From the NCBI RefSeq assembly GCF_020400585.1, contig NZ_JAINVF010000010.1, positions 62,001 to 126,000 of the forward strand: DNA of 64,000 nt. The letters run 5' to 3'. Each line of letters starts with the position of its first letter. Position 1 is the stretch's first letter. Below, piece after piece: positions 1-8,728 of the stretch. The notes under the pieces were generated by a model. The model did no database searches. It was not told the DNA's origin and worked only from the letters and a program-made list of their open reading frames with translations. The DNA is from Streptomyces sp. NK08204. Its GTDB lineage: Bacteria; Actinomycetota; Actinomycetes; Streptomycetales; Streptomycetaceae. Both the position numbers and the translations under genes were made by a program.

Positions 1-418
1 CCAGTGGACGCAGTTCGAGGAGTTCCCGAGGTTCATGGAGGGCGTCGAGGAAGTCCGGCAGCTGGACGACCGGCACAACCACTGGACCACCAGCATCGGC
101 GGGGTGCGGCGCGAGTTCGACACGGAGATCGTCGACCAGCTGCCTGACGACCGGATCACCTGGCGCACCGTCGGCGGCGAAACCCAGCAGCGGGGTTCGG
201 TCCGGTTCGAGCGACTGGACGACTCCCACACCAAGGTGGAACTCACCATGGAGGTGGAACCCTCCGGCCTCGCCGAGAAGGGCGCGGACGCACTCGGCGT
301 GATCGACCGGCGGGTCAAGGGGGATCTGCGCCGCTTCAAGGACTACGTCGAGGGCAGCGGCAGCACGGGCGGCTGGCGCGGACGCATCCGGCCAGGAGAC
401 CCGGGATCGACCTACTGA
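1..418 (+). CDS. SRPBCC-family protein, 5'-truncated by window edge
   Basis: The reading frame is open from base 2 (Gln-Trp-Thr-Gln-Phe-Glu) to the TGA at 416-418, so the start lies outside the window. The opening WTQFEEFPRFM motif and the later DRITWRTVGG segment are typical of SRPBCC (START/Bet v1-like) cyclase/dehydrase proteins, which bind hydrophobic ligands in a deep cavity. About 138 residues are visible, most of a usual domain of about 150. The C-terminal tail is Gly/Arg-rich and probably disordered. No substrate can be assigned. The in-frame ATG at 35 is internal to the domain and is not the true start. Confidence 0.8.
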   Translation, partial: QWTQFEEFPRFMEGVEEVRQLDDRHNHWTTSIGGVRREFDTEIVDQLPDDRITWRTVGGETQQRGSVRFERLDDSHTKVELTMEVEPSGLAEKGADALGVIDRRVKGDLRRFKDYVEGSGSTGGWRGRIRPGDPGSTY

Positions 419-645
419 CCCACCGGCACAGCCGCGTCACACCACCGCGCGCACAGCCGCGTGCTCACACCACCGCGCGTCCGCCGCGGCCACCGTGGCC
501 GGCGCGCGAGCGGGCCCGGAGGGTGCCTGTCGTCCTTGGGCTGCGATGCCGGCCGGCCCAGTCGCCAGGCCGTTCGGCCCCAGTGCCGGCGCCCTGTGGC
601 GAGTGACATTGGAGCCGATGGCAATCCAGGGCGAAAAGGTGGGTC

Positions 646-1221
646 ATGGTCGCACTGGGCAGGACGGGTATGGGGTGGCGCAACCCGATGCGCCGCCGCT
701 CGGACGTCGTAGAAGGATGGATCGGCCTGGTGGCGGCGCTGGTCATCGCCACCATGGGCCCGCTGGTCGGGATGCTGGCGGCCGGGCACTGCGAGGCGGT
801 GCTGGCACGACAGGCGCATGATCGGCGCCCGACGGTGGCGGTGCTGACGCGAGACGCCACGGTCGCGGCGAACGGCGATCCCAGCGGCGTGCCCTTCTCG
901 CGGGTCTCGGCCCCGGTGCGGTGGACGGCTGCCGACGGCGCGGTGCACACGGGCCGCGCGTCGGTGGACGAGGGGAAGCGGGCCGGGAGCACCACCAGGG
1001 TGTGGACCGACGGCCGCGGCCGGATGACCAGCGCGCCGCTCGGGCGTGCGGCTGCCGCCGCCGATGCCGGTGTCTACGGTGCGTCGGCCGCGGCCGGCGT
1101 CTGCCTGGTCGTGCTGGCGGGCCGCTGCTGTGCCGTGGCGTGGCTCGACCGGAGCCGGGGGCGGGCCTGGGAGAAGGAGTGGGCCGCTGTCGAGCCGGGG
1201 TGGAGTCACCGGCGCGTCTGA
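646..1221 (+). CDS. Rv1733c-like two-helix membrane protein
   Basis: 191 residues. A short basic N-terminus (WRNPMRRRSD) precedes a transmembrane helix at about residues 25-47, then an extracytoplasmic stretch of about 85 residues with a VAVLTRDATV... VRWTAADGAVHTGRA pattern, and a second helix at about 140-160. This layout matches the Rv1733c family of actinobacteria, abundant in Streptomyces and linked in mycobacteria to the dormancy response. Biochemical function is unknown. The ATG at 646 follows a GGTGGG-like Shine-Dalgarno. The neighbouring phosphatase and ANTAR genes suggest a stress-response district, which is inference. Confidence 0.7.
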   Translation: MVALGRTGMGWRNPMRRRSDVVEGWIGLVAALVIATMGPLVGMLAAGHCEAVLARQAHDRRPTVAVLTRDATVAANGDPSGVPFSRVSAPVRWTAADGAVHTGRASVDEGKRAGSTTRVWTDGRGRMTSAPLGRAAAAADAGVYGASAAAGVCLVVLAGRCCAVAWLDRSRGRAWEKEWAAVEPGWSHRRV

Positions 1222-1792
1222 CGCTTCGACGGAGCGGGCACCGGACGCGCGTCAGAGCCTCCCCGGGCGCGCGCCCCTGCCGCCGGGCCCGGGTCAGCCC
1301 GTCCACACATGGCCGAGCCGGCCAGGACCTGTGCGTAGCCGAGCACGCGAAGGCGCCATGCGACGCCGGTCGTCGCGTCGCTGCCGTCGGTCTCGCAAGC
1401 CACACATCGCCGTCGAGTGCGCGGGGCGGCCGCTCATCCGCACCGCCGCCGATCACCACACCCTCGTCCCTCATGTGATGCACCGGTACCTTGCCGGCAG
1501 AGCCCGCCCCTGCCCGTAGCCGCCCCGCTCGAGCAGATCAGGACCCTGTGCTGCCGATCGAGGAGCCCGGCCAACGGCGCATCACCGGCCATGACCCCCA
1601 TGTCTCGCACTCCGGCACCGGCGCGCACCGGGCCGGACGCCTCCCCCGTCCACCGGACGGACCACCCCGGACGGTCTCGCGGCACCTTCCGCGAGCAACG
1701 GGCCGACCAGCCGCCGACGCGGTGAGACGGCGGGCACGACCGGAGGAGGGCGCCTAGATTGAAGGCATGGCCGCCTGGATTGGGGTGAAGGC
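1222..1792. other. 571-bp intergenic stretch, no convincing gene
   Basis: Several open frames cross this stretch on both strands, but they are Arg/Pro/Ala-rich, lack family motifs and look like GC-driven shadows. Just before the next gene the phrase 'gaaggcatg' occurs twice (about 1761-1769 and 1787-1795), giving two ATG triplets in similar context. The second is the start used for the PAS-phosphatase. Confidence 0.5.
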
Positions 1793-3070
1793 ATGAGAGC
1801 CGGAAGGGGCTGCCGGCCGGTGGCATCGCAGGTCGACCACGCGGCGCTGTTCGCCGCCGCGCCGAGCCCTTACCTGGTGCTGGGGCCGGACCTCATCATC
1901 GTGGACGTGAACCGGGCTTACCTGGCCGCCACCAGCCGCACCCGGGAGGACCTGCTGGGCCGGCACGTCTTCACCGCGTTCCCCGACAATCCCGCGGACC
2001 CCGAGGCCGACGGGGTCCGCAACCTTGACGCTTCCCTGCATCGCGTCCTTGCCACTCGCGAGCCCGACACCATGGCGCTGCAGAAGTACGACATCCCCGT
2101 CATGGGCCGGCCGGGCGCGTTCGAGGAACGCTGGTGGTCCCCGGTGAACACCCCGGTCCTCGACGACGACGGGCACGTGGCCTACATCATCCACCGGGTG
2201 GAGGACGTCACCGAGTTCGTCAAGGCACGCCGGGCCATCCGCCCCTCCAGTGTCCAGGCGGGGCAGCGGCTGGAGGAGACGCAGGCTCTGGAGGCCGAGC
2301 TGTACGCACGTGCACGAGAGCTGCAGCGGCTGAACGAGGAGCTGCGCCAGGCCCACACCCGCGAACGCGAGGTCGCCGTCACCCTGCAACAGGCCATGCT
2401 GCATGCCCCCGACCTTGCCCGTCACCGCGACATCGCGGTGCGCTACCTTCCCGCGACGGGTTCTCTCAACGTGTGCGGCGACTGGTACGACGTCGTGGAC
2501 ATCGCCCCCGACCGGCTTGCCCTCGCGGTCGGCGACGTCATCGGCCACGGCCTCGAGGCCGCAGCCGTCATGGGCATGCTCCGCAGCGCCCTGTCCGCCG
2601 CCATCCGTGCTCTCGAACGTCCCGCCCAGGCGCTGGAGGTGCTCGGTCTGTACGCCCGGTCCATCGAGGGGGCCCTGGGCACCACTGCCGTGAAAGCGAT
2701 CATCGACGCCCGCAGCCATCTGATCACCTACAGCAGTGCCGGTCACCCACCGCCGGTGCTCGTCAGGCACGAGGGCCGCTGCGAACTGCTGGACCAGGCC
2801 ACCGACCCGCCGCTCGGCACGCGCCTCCAGCACGTCCCCCGCCCCCAGGCGAGTGTGTCCTACAGGCAGGGAGACACGCTCGTGCTGTACACCGACGGGC
2901 TGATCGAGCGCAGGGGCGAGGACATCGACGTCGGCCTGGGCCGCCTGATGGACGCGCTCAGCGACTGCGCCCGCCTGGACACCGAAGAGCTCGCCGACAT
3001 CGTCCTGGCACGCCTCGGCGTCGCCAGCGGTGGGTGCGACGACGTCGCTCTGATCGTCGTCCGGCTCTGA
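1793..3070 (+). CDS. PAS-domain SpoIIE-type PP2C phosphatase
   Basis: 425 residues. Residues about 15-140 form a PAS sensor (FAAAPSPYLVLGPDLIIVDVN, then a pattern ending VAYIIHRVEDVTEF). Residues about 150-200 are a helical linker likely to be coiled coil. Residues about 205-425 are a SpoIIE/PP2C phosphatase, with metal-binding CGDWYDVV, VGDVIGHGLEAA and LVLYTDGLIERR motifs. Such enzymes dephosphorylate anti-anti-sigma proteins and so release alternative sigma factors in response to the PAS signal. The ATG is preceded by GGGGTGAAGG. It is convergent with the minus-strand GAF phosphatase. The physiological input and target sigma factor are unknown. Confidence 0.88.
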   Translation: MRAGRGCRPVASQVDHAALFAAAPSPYLVLGPDLIIVDVNRAYLAATSRTREDLLGRHVFTAFPDNPADPEADGVRNLDASLHRVLATREPDTMALQKYDIPVMGRPGAFEERWWSPVNTPVLDDDGHVAYIIHRVEDVTEFVKARRAIRPSSVQAGQRLEETQALEAELYARARELQRLNEELRQAHTREREVAVTLQQAMLHAPDLARHRDIAVRYLPATGSLNVCGDWYDVVDIAPDRLALAVGDVIGHGLEAAAVMGMLRSALSAAIRALERPAQALEVLGLYARSIEGALGTTAVKAIIDARSHLITYSSAGHPPPVLVRHEGRCELLDQATDPPLGTRLQHVPRPQASVSYRQGDTLVLYTDGLIERRGEDIDVGLGRLMDALSDCARLDTEELADIVLARLGVASGGCDDVALIVVRL

Positions 3071-3267
3071 CCGGGGGCGGGCGTTCGACGGGGAGGGCCC
3101 AACCGCTTCTCGCGGATCCTGATTGCGCGGTGCACGGCCACTGGCCGCTTCTCCGCGTCTCACGGGCCCTCGCCCTCACCTCCATACGACCACTCCTGGC
3201 CACGGGGGACAAGGGCCGCTCGGCCCTCCCGCAGGACCGAGCAGCTCAGGGCCCACCACGGCTCGGC

Positions 3268-4602
3268 TCAGGGCGCGACGCGGGCCGCGAGAATGGCGAC
3301 GTCGTCCGGGAAGGTGCCGCCGTTCTGGGCCAGGAGGGCGTCGCACAGCTCGGGGAGAGGCCGAGTGGCGTGGCTCGCCGCGATGCCGACGGCCCGGTCC
3401 ATGCCTTCGTCGAGGGGGCGGTTGCGGTGTTCGACAAGCCCGTCGGTGTGCAGGAGCAGCGTCGCCCCGGGGCGGAGGATTTGCTCGTGGTCGGGGCGGG
3501 AGAGTGTGGGATCGACGCCCAGGGGGTGCCCTGGTGAGCACTCCGTGTGCAGGTAACGGGCCTGGTGATCGGGGTTGACCATGAGGGGCGGCATGTGGCC
3601 TGCGCTGGCCCAGCGCAGGAGGCGGCTGCCGTCGGCCGCGGGGTGCTCCAGGCGGGTGACGATCACGGTTGCCATGGGGCCGCCGTGCAGGTCGTGGAGG
3701 ATCTCGTCGAGGCGATGCAGGATCCGGCTGGGTGGCTCCTGCTCGTCGTAGGCGATCACTCGGAGGACGTTGCTGATCTGACTCATGAGCGTTGCGGCTT
3801 CGAGGCCGTGTCCCATGACGTCACCGACCATCATGCAGGGCACGTTGTCGGGGAGGTGGATCAGGTCGTACCAGTCGCCGCCGATGCGGGGGGTGTCGGT
3901 GGACGGCTGGTAGCGGGCCTGAAGTTCCAGGCCGGGCAGTGCGGGGAGCGCGGGCAGCAGGCGGCGCTGGAACTCCTCGGTGGCCTGGCGCAGGCGCTCG
4001 TACAGACGGGCGTTTTCGATGGCCACGCCGGCCGCGCTGGCAAGTGCGGTGACGATCTCTTCGTCCTCGTCGGTGAAGGGGCCGTTGCGCTTGTCGGTGA
4101 GATAGAGGTTGCCGTACACGGTGCTGCGGACCCGGATCGGTACGCCGAGCAGGGTGTCCATCACGGGGTGGCCCTCGGGGAAGCCCACGGCGCGCGGGTC
4201 GGCGGTCAGGTTCTCCACGCGCAGGGGCTCGGGGTGGCGGACGAGCTCGCCGAGCAGCCCGGCGCCGTGGGGCAGCTCGGCGCCGCCGTCCTGGCGGAAC
4301 TGGTCGGCTCCGAACCCGGAGGTGATCAGCTCGGTGAATTCGCCGGCCTCGTCCAGTACGCCGATGGCGGCGTACCGGGCGTCGACCAGTTGCCGGGCGG
4401 AGTCCACGATGGTGTGCAGCACCACCTCGAGCTCCAGGGCGCTGCTGATGGTCAGTACCGCGTCCAGCAGGGACCGCAGACGACCGTGAGCATGGGCGAG
4501 CTGGTGCAGGCCCGCCTGGAGACGGTCCAGGTCGTCCTCGGCGCCTGCGAGCGAAGGCAGGTGCGGCCAGTCAGCATCACGATGGTCGCGATGTGTGCCC
4601 AT
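3268..4602 (-). CDS. GAF-domain SpoIIE-type PP2C phosphatase
   Basis: 444 residues from the ATG at 4602 (Met-Gly-Thr-His), preceded by AAAGGCGAGG. The frame stays open about 570 bases further upstream, but that extension has no family resemblance and overlaps the ANTAR gene. Order: helical N-terminus (LHQLAHAHGRLRSLLDAVL), GAF domain about residues 45-195 (RYAAIGVLDEAGEF, VRSTVYGNLYLTDKR), PP2C domain about 215-444 (GGDWYDLIHL, VGDVMGHGLEAA, LLLHTDGLVEHR, DDVAILAAR). It should act as a stress-responsive phosphatase of anti-anti-sigma factors. It closely resembles the third phosphatase at 11830-13164 in size and domain order, suggesting paralogues. Confidence 0.88.
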   Translation of the reverse strand: MGTHRDHRDADWPHLPSLAGAEDDLDRLQAGLHQLAHAHGRLRSLLDAVLTISSALELEVVLHTIVDSARQLVDARYAAIGVLDEAGEFTELITSGFGADQFRQDGGAELPHGAGLLGELVRHPEPLRVENLTADPRAVGFPEGHPVMDTLLGVPIRVRSTVYGNLYLTDKRNGPFTDEDEEIVTALASAAGVAIENARLYERLRQATEEFQRRLLPALPALPGLELQARYQPSTDTPRIGGDWYDLIHLPDNVPCMMVGDVMGHGLEAATLMSQISNVLRVIAYDEQEPPSRILHRLDEILHDLHGGPMATVIVTRLEHPAADGSRLLRWASAGHMPPLMVNPDHQARYLHTECSPGHPLGVDPTLSRPDHEQILRPGATLLLHTDGLVEHRNRPLDEGMDRAVGIAASHATRPLPELCDALLAQNGGTFPDDVAILAARVAP

Positions 4603-4794
4603 GGCGGCCTCGCCTTTCACATTCAGTGGCTCCTGACCGGGTACCCGGACTCGGGCATTCTGCGGTTCCACCATGCCTGAAACAGCCCACAGCGGTTCTG
4701 CGACCCGGCCCGGGAAGAACGGCCGGGTCGTCTGCCGGTGTGTGTTGCGTGTCGGGTCTCCGGGAGGACACTGGATTCGTGCGACCAGGGCATC

Positions 4795-5187
4795 ATGGAG
4801 CGCACCGTCCGACTTGTCAGGTTGTTGGTGCTTGCTATGGCCTTTTTCACCATCTCCAAGCAGCGTCCTCTGCACCTGCTGTCCGCGTTTGACCTGGCGC
4901 GGGAGAACGAGCTGCTCCACGAAGAGATCGAGCAGCTCAAGCGCGCTGTTGCCTCGCACGCGGTCATCGACCAGGCCATCGGCGTCCTCGTCGCCATCGG
5001 CCGGATCGCCCCGGAGGAGGCATGGCGGGCGCTGAGGGACGTCTCGCAGCGTACGAACACCAGGCTCCGGACCGTGGCTGAACATGTGCTCGATTTCGCA
5101 CAGGGCGGCGCGCTGCCGGAACCCGAGATGCTGGAACTGGAACGTGCCTTCCAGCGGTACAGGAAGTGCTCCCACCCCACTGACTAG
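4795..5187 (+). CDS. ANTAR-domain protein
   Basis: About 130 residues from the ATG at 4795. Upstream starts at 4738 and a downstream ATG at 4837 are also possible. The helical segment ENELLHEEIEQLKRAVASHA followed by VIDQAIGVLVAIGRIAPEEA and a final ALRDVSQRTNTRLRTVAEHVL is the ANTAR pattern, an RNA-binding three-helix domain that dissolves transcription terminators. No receiver or GAF domain is attached, unlike most ANTAR proteins, so the signal must arrive by another route. It is divergent from the GAF phosphatase gene and overlaps that gene's upstream region, which may couple the two. The RNA target is not known. Confidence 0.75.
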   Translation: MERTVRLVRLLVLAMAFFTISKQRPLHLLSAFDLARENELLHEEIEQLKRAVASHAVIDQAIGVLVAIGRIAPEEAWRALRDVSQRTNTRLRTVAEHVLDFAQGGALPEPEMLELERAFQRYRKCSHPTD

Positions 5188-5398
5188 GTGTTCTGTCCCG
5201 GCCCCCCGACCACACCGGCGCCGGCGGCCCCGGGCGTCGAGCCCAGCCCGGCAGCCGCTGAGCGCGGCCGGTGATGGCCTGGCCTGGGTGTGGCCTGGGT
5301 GTGGCCTGGGTGTGGTCGCCGGCGGGGCCGGAGCCGGTGACGAGGTCCTCGCCTGTGCCGGAGCCGATGAACGAGGTCCTCGCCTGTGCCGGGGTCGG

Positions 5399-5827
5399 TC
5401 ACCGCGGTCCCGGCTCCTGCTGGGCGTCGATCTCGGCGATCAGGGACTCGATGCGGGTCTTGATCTCGTCGCGGATGGGGCGGACGGCCTCGACGCCCTT
5501 GCCCGCCGGGTCCTCCAGGGCCCAGTCCAGGTACGTCTTGCCGGGGAAGACCGGGCAGGCGTCGCCGCAGCCCATGGTGATGACGTAGTCGGATGCCTGG
5601 ACGGCCTCGGTGGTGAGGACCTTCGGCTTGGCCTCCGAGATGTCGACGCCGACCTCCTGCATGGCCTCGACCGCGGCCGGGTTGACCCGGTCGCCCGGGA
5701 GGGAACCGGCGGAGCGGACCTCGATCCGGTCGCCCGCGAGGTGGGAGAGGAATCCGGCAGCCATCTGCGAGCGGCCGGCGTTGTGGACGCAGACGAACAG
5801 CACGGAGGCGAGCGGGCTGGAGGACAT
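5399..5827 (-). CDS. arsC: Arsenate reductase, low-MW phosphatase type
   Basis: 142 residues from ATG 5827, preceded by GAAGGAAG. The P-loop CVHNAGRS (Cys13, Arg19, Ser20) and the redox pair in MGCGDACP (Cys87, Cys91) match ArsC/arsenate-mycothiol transferase proteins. The RPIRDEIKTRIESL C-terminus also fits. The enzyme reduces or transfers arsenate so that arsenite can be exported. It is the second gene of a minus-strand pair, 46 bp after the arsC-like gene, divergent from arsR. The frame is open further upstream, but the P-loop must lie near the N-terminus, which decides the start. Confidence 0.92.
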   Translation of the reverse strand: MSSSPLASVLFVCVHNAGRSQMAAGFLSHLAGDRIEVRSAGSLPGDRVNPAAVEAMQEVGVDISEAKPKVLTTEAVQASDYVITMGCGDACPVFPGKTYLDWALEDPAGKGVEAVRPIRDEIKTRIESLIAEIDAQQEPGPR

Positions 5828-5873
5828 CGGTTCTTCCTTCGTCAGTGGATCAAGAGATTGCGGGGGCGTGGGT

Positions 5874-6344
5874 TCAGGTGCTCGGCAGGGAGGTGAGCGG
5901 CTCGGTGATGCGGGCGCCGATCTCGTCGCGGATGTCCCCCGCGACGGCGATCGGGGCGCCTTCGTGGTCCGTGACCGGCCAGTCCGGGTGGCGGCGGCCG
6001 GACACGATCGGGCAGGCGTCGCCACAGCCCCTCGCGATGACGATGTCGGCGGCCTGAACCATCTCGTCGGTCAGCGGCTCGGGGAACGCGTCCGTGAAGT
6101 CGGCGCCTGCTGCGGCCGGCACCTGCGCGACGACCGGCTCGACCTGGCTGGTCGGATGCGTACCGGTGGAGGACACGACCACATGGCCGCCGGCCCGGTG
6201 GGCGAGGACAGTGGCGGCGATCGGGTGCGGACGCGGGCGTGCTCGGCGCGGCGCGCCGGAGGAGTCGATGATCAGGCGCTTCCCCTGACGATGCCGGCCG
6301 AGCACCTGGCCACGGAACGGCTGGATGCACGGGACTGCGGTCAT
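5874..6344 (-). CDS. ArsC-like protein lacking the catalytic P-loop
   Basis: 156 residues from ATG 6344 (an in-frame ATG at 6374 is less likely). Residues about 42-150 align with ArsC: HVVVSSTGTHP, then IVIARGCGDACP with Cys107 and Cys111, and GDIRDEIGARI at the end. Where ArsC has C-x5-R-S, this protein reads LIIDSSGAPRRARPRP, so the nucleophilic cysteine and anion-binding loop are absent. I see no single frameshift in other frames that restores the loop. It may be a regulatory, metal-binding or decayed paralogue. It is first in the minus-strand arsC pair and divergent from arsR. Confidence 0.75.
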   Translation of the reverse strand: MTAVPCIQPFRGQVLGRHRQGKRLIIDSSGAPRRARPRPHPIAATVLAHRAGGHVVVSSTGTHPTSQVEPVVAQVPAAAGADFTDAFPEPLTDEMVQAADIVIARGCGDACPIVSGRRHPDWPVTDHEGAPIAVAGDIRDEIGARITEPLTSLPST

Positions 6345-6400
6345 CGGAACCCCCTTCGGGGCATGGGTCCCCACTCGTGCCCGGATGCCGGTCCAAGGAT

Positions 6401-6459
6401 CAGCCCAGGCTGGTATCAGCCAGGAGTGATGTGAGAGTATCAGTCCATGCTGACGTCAG
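6401..6459. promoter_or_regulatory. Probable ArsR operator/promoter region
   Basis: This short divergent interval serves the arsC-like/arsC pair and arsR. It holds the inverted repeat CAGCC-CA-GGCTG (6401-6412), repeats of ATCAG(C/T)C at about 6399, 6415 and 6440, and the palindrome CTGACGTCAG (6450-6459) just inside the arsR start. Dyads around an arsR start are expected operator sites for autoregulation. The exact site is inferred. Confidence 0.5.
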
Positions 6460-6761
6460 TCGACGCTGATCTGTTGCGGGTTCTGGCCGACCCGCTCCGC
6501 CTCCAGATCGTCACCTTGCTGGCCAGGGAGACGCTCTGCTCCACGCACCTGATCGAAGAGACGGGGGCCAGGCAGACCAACCTCTCCAACCATCTGAAGG
6601 TGCTGCGCGAGGCGGGGGTCGTGGAGACGGAGCCATGCGGCCGGTTCACCTACTACCGGCTCAAGCCCGACGTCATCGCCTCGCTCGCCGGTCAGTTCGC
6701 CGACCTCGCGCAGACCGCGCACGTCACCGCCGAGAACAACGTCAAGCGGTCCTGCCCCTGA
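6447..6761 (+). CDS. arsR: ArsR/SmtB-family arsenite-responsive repressor
   Basis: 104 residues. A winged helix-turn-helix spans the protein: LADPLRLQIVTLLARETLCST, recognition helix near TNLSNHLKVLREAGVVE, wing at GRFTYYRLKPDVI. Cysteines sit in the LCST segment and near CGRFTYY, plus one near the C-terminus. These are candidate As(III) ligands, though the classical ELCVCDL motif is absent. It should repress its own operon (aquaporin, arsO) and the divergent arsC pair until arsenite binds. It starts the plus-strand group arsR-aqp-arsO. Confidence 0.88.
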   Translation: MLTSVDADLLRVLADPLRLQIVTLLARETLCSTHLIEETGARQTNLSNHLKVLREAGVVETEPCGRFTYYRLKPDVIASLAGQFADLAQTAHVTAENNVKRSCP

Positions 6762-6846
6762 GTCCCCGGCGCCGTCCATCGTCATGTCCCCGGCGCTGTC
6801 CATCGCCGCGTTCCCGTGGCCATCCCGCACGCACCTAGGAGCCCTG

Positions 6847-7632
6847 TTGACCGCCACCGAGGCCACCGAGCACGACAGAGCCGGGGACGGCACCGCTCCC
6901 GCCGCTGAGCCGCAGCCCGCCCCGGGTGCCACCCCGCCCCGGACTCCTCCGCTGCCGGCCAAGGCCGCCGCCGAACTGGTCGGCACGGCGGCGCTCGTCG
7001 CGGTCGTGGTCGGCTCCGGTATCCAGGCCACCGAACTGACCAAGGACGTCGGCCTCCAACTGCTGGCCAACTCCATGGCCACGGTCTTCGGCCTGGGCGT
7101 GCTGATCACCCTGCTCGGCCCGGTCTCCGGCGCGCACTTCAACCCCGTGGTCACCCTGGCCGAGTGGTGGACCGCCCGTCACGACGGCTCCGGCGTCACG
7201 CTCCGGGAAGCGGCCGTGTACGTGCCCGCGCAGGTCGTCGGCGCGATCGCGGGCGCGGTCCTGGCGGATGCCATGTTCGGCGAACCGCTGGTGAAGTGGT
7301 CCACCCACGACCGCTCCGCCGGACACCTGCTGCTCGGCGAGGTCGTCGCCACCGCCGGCCTGATCCTGCTGATCTTCGGGCTGGCCCGCACCGACCGCCT
7401 GCGCTTCGCTCCCGTCGCGGTCGCGTCCTACATCGGCGCCGCCTACTGGTTCACCTCGTCCACGTCCTTCGCCAACCCGGCAGTGACCATCGGCCGCGCC
7501 TTCACCGACACCTTCGCGGGCATCGCGCCCGGCTCGCTCGCCGGGTTCATCGGCATGCAACTCCTCGGCGCCGTCCTCGGGTTGGCGCTGGTCGCCCTCA
7601 TCTTCATGCCCGGCCGGGACGCCACCGAGTGA
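6847..7632 (+). CDS. MIP-family aquaglyceroporin (arsenite channel)
   Basis: 261 residues from TTG 6847, chosen because CTAGGAG (6835-6841) sits 5 bases upstream. An ATG at 6784 in frame has no comparable site. After a Pro/Ala-rich cytoplasmic N-terminus come six hydrophobic segments and the two NPA half-helix motifs, HFNPVVT and FANPAVT. In ars loci such channels are thought to let arsenite from ArsC flow out down its gradient, in place of an ArsB/Acr3 pump; none is present in this window. It overlaps the next gene by GTGA. Confidence 0.87.
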   Translation: MTATEATEHDRAGDGTAPAAEPQPAPGATPPRTPPLPAKAAAELVGTAALVAVVVGSGIQATELTKDVGLQLLANSMATVFGLGVLITLLGPVSGAHFNPVVTLAEWWTARHDGSGVTLREAAVYVPAQVVGAIAGAVLADAMFGEPLVKWSTHDRSAGHLLLGEVVATAGLILLIFGLARTDRLRFAPVAVASYIGAAYWFTSSTSFANPAVTIGRAFTDTFAGIAPGSLAGFIGMQLLGAVLGLALVALIFMPGRDATE

Positions 7633-8684
7633 CGCGCACTTCCCAGGTGGTGGTGATCGGCGGCGGCCAGTCCGGGCTCGCCGCCGGCTACCACCTGCGC
7701 CGCCTGGGCCTCGACTTCGTCATCCTCGACGCCCAGACCGCCCCGGGCGGTGCCTGGCAGCACACCTGGGACTCCCTGTCCCTGTTCTCCCCGGCCGCGT
7801 ACTCCTCGCTGCCCGGCCGCCTCATGCCACCGCAGACCGGCACGACGTACCCCGACGCGCAGCATGTGGTGGAGTACCTCGCCGACTACGAGAATCGGTA
7901 CGAGCTTCCCGTCGAGCGAGGCGTGCGTGCCCACGGTGTCCACCGGGACGGCCAACTCCTGCGTGTAGAGACCGACTCCGGCATCTGGAACGCGCGCGCG
8001 GTGATCAGCGCGACCGGCACCTGGTGGCGCCCCTTCCTCCCCGCCGTCCCAGGCCGCAGGGACTTCGGTGGCCGCCAGCTGCACACCGCCGGATACCGGC
8101 GACCGCAGGACTTCGCCGGCCGCCGCCTGATCGTGGTGGGCGGTGGCAACTCCGGCGCCCAGATCGCCGCTGACCTCGCCCACGACGCCGAGCTGACCTG
8201 GGCCACTCGGCGCCCGCCCCGCTTCCTGGCCGACGACATCGACGGCCGCGCCCTGTTCGATGCGGCCACCGCCCGCCGCCGCGCACTCGACGAGGGACGT
8301 GCCGACACCGGCGGCGTCGCCTCGCTCGGCGACATCGTCGCCGTCCCGCCCGTCCGCGAAGCTCGCGACCGCGGTCTGCTCAAGGCGAGCCCGATGTTCA
8401 CCCGCCTGATCCCCGGCGGCGTCGAATGGGCGGACGGGACCCGCGCCGAGGCCGACACCATCATCTGGTGCACCGGCTTCCGGCCCGCCCTTTCCCACCT
8501 CGCACCGCTTCGGCTCCGAGGCCGACGCGGTCACATCGCCACCGCCGGCACGCGAGCGGTGGACGAGCCGCGCCTGCACCTGCTCGGCTACGGCGACTGG
8601 ACCGGTCCCGCCTCCGCCACCCTCATCGGCGTCGGCCGGCCCGCGCGGGAGGCCGCTCGTGAGATCGCCACCCTGCTCGCGTAG
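7629..8684 (+). CDS. arsO: ArsO-like FAD/NADPH monooxygenase
   Basis: 351 residues from GTG 7629, overlapping the aquaporin stop, which implies translational coupling. There are two dinucleotide-binding motifs, VVVIGGGQSGLAAGYHLRRLG at the N-terminus (FAD) and LIVVGGGNSGAQIAADLA near residue 170 (NADPH), with an intervening SATGTWWRPFLP ATG motif and a TIIWCTGFRP motif. This matches flavin monooxygenases of the YUCCA/ArsO group found in Streptomyces arsenic operons. Its reaction in arsenic resistance is not firmly established. Oxidation of an arsenical is inferred from context. Confidence 0.82.
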   Translation: MTRTSQVVVIGGGQSGLAAGYHLRRLGLDFVILDAQTAPGGAWQHTWDSLSLFSPAAYSSLPGRLMPPQTGTTYPDAQHVVEYLADYENRYELPVERGVRAHGVHRDGQLLRVETDSGIWNARAVISATGTWWRPFLPAVPGRRDFGGRQLHTAGYRRPQDFAGRRLIVVGGGNSGAQIAADLAHDAELTWATRRPPRFLADDIDGRALFDAATARRRALDEGRADTGGVASLGDIVAVPPVREARDRGLLKASPMFTRLIPGGVEWADGTRAEADTIIWCTGFRPALSHLAPLRLRGRRGHIATAGTRAVDEPRLHLLGYGDWTGPASATLIGVGRPAREAAREIATLLA

Positions 8685-8728
8685 GCCGTTCCTATCGCCT
8701 CCGGCCGCCTCCGGGCGTCGGCCGGAAG

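Noticed and set aside
7164..7628. Upstream extension of the arsO frame
   Set aside because: It overlaps the aquaporin gene in another frame and is Arg/Pro-rich; the FAD motif begins right after GTG 7629.
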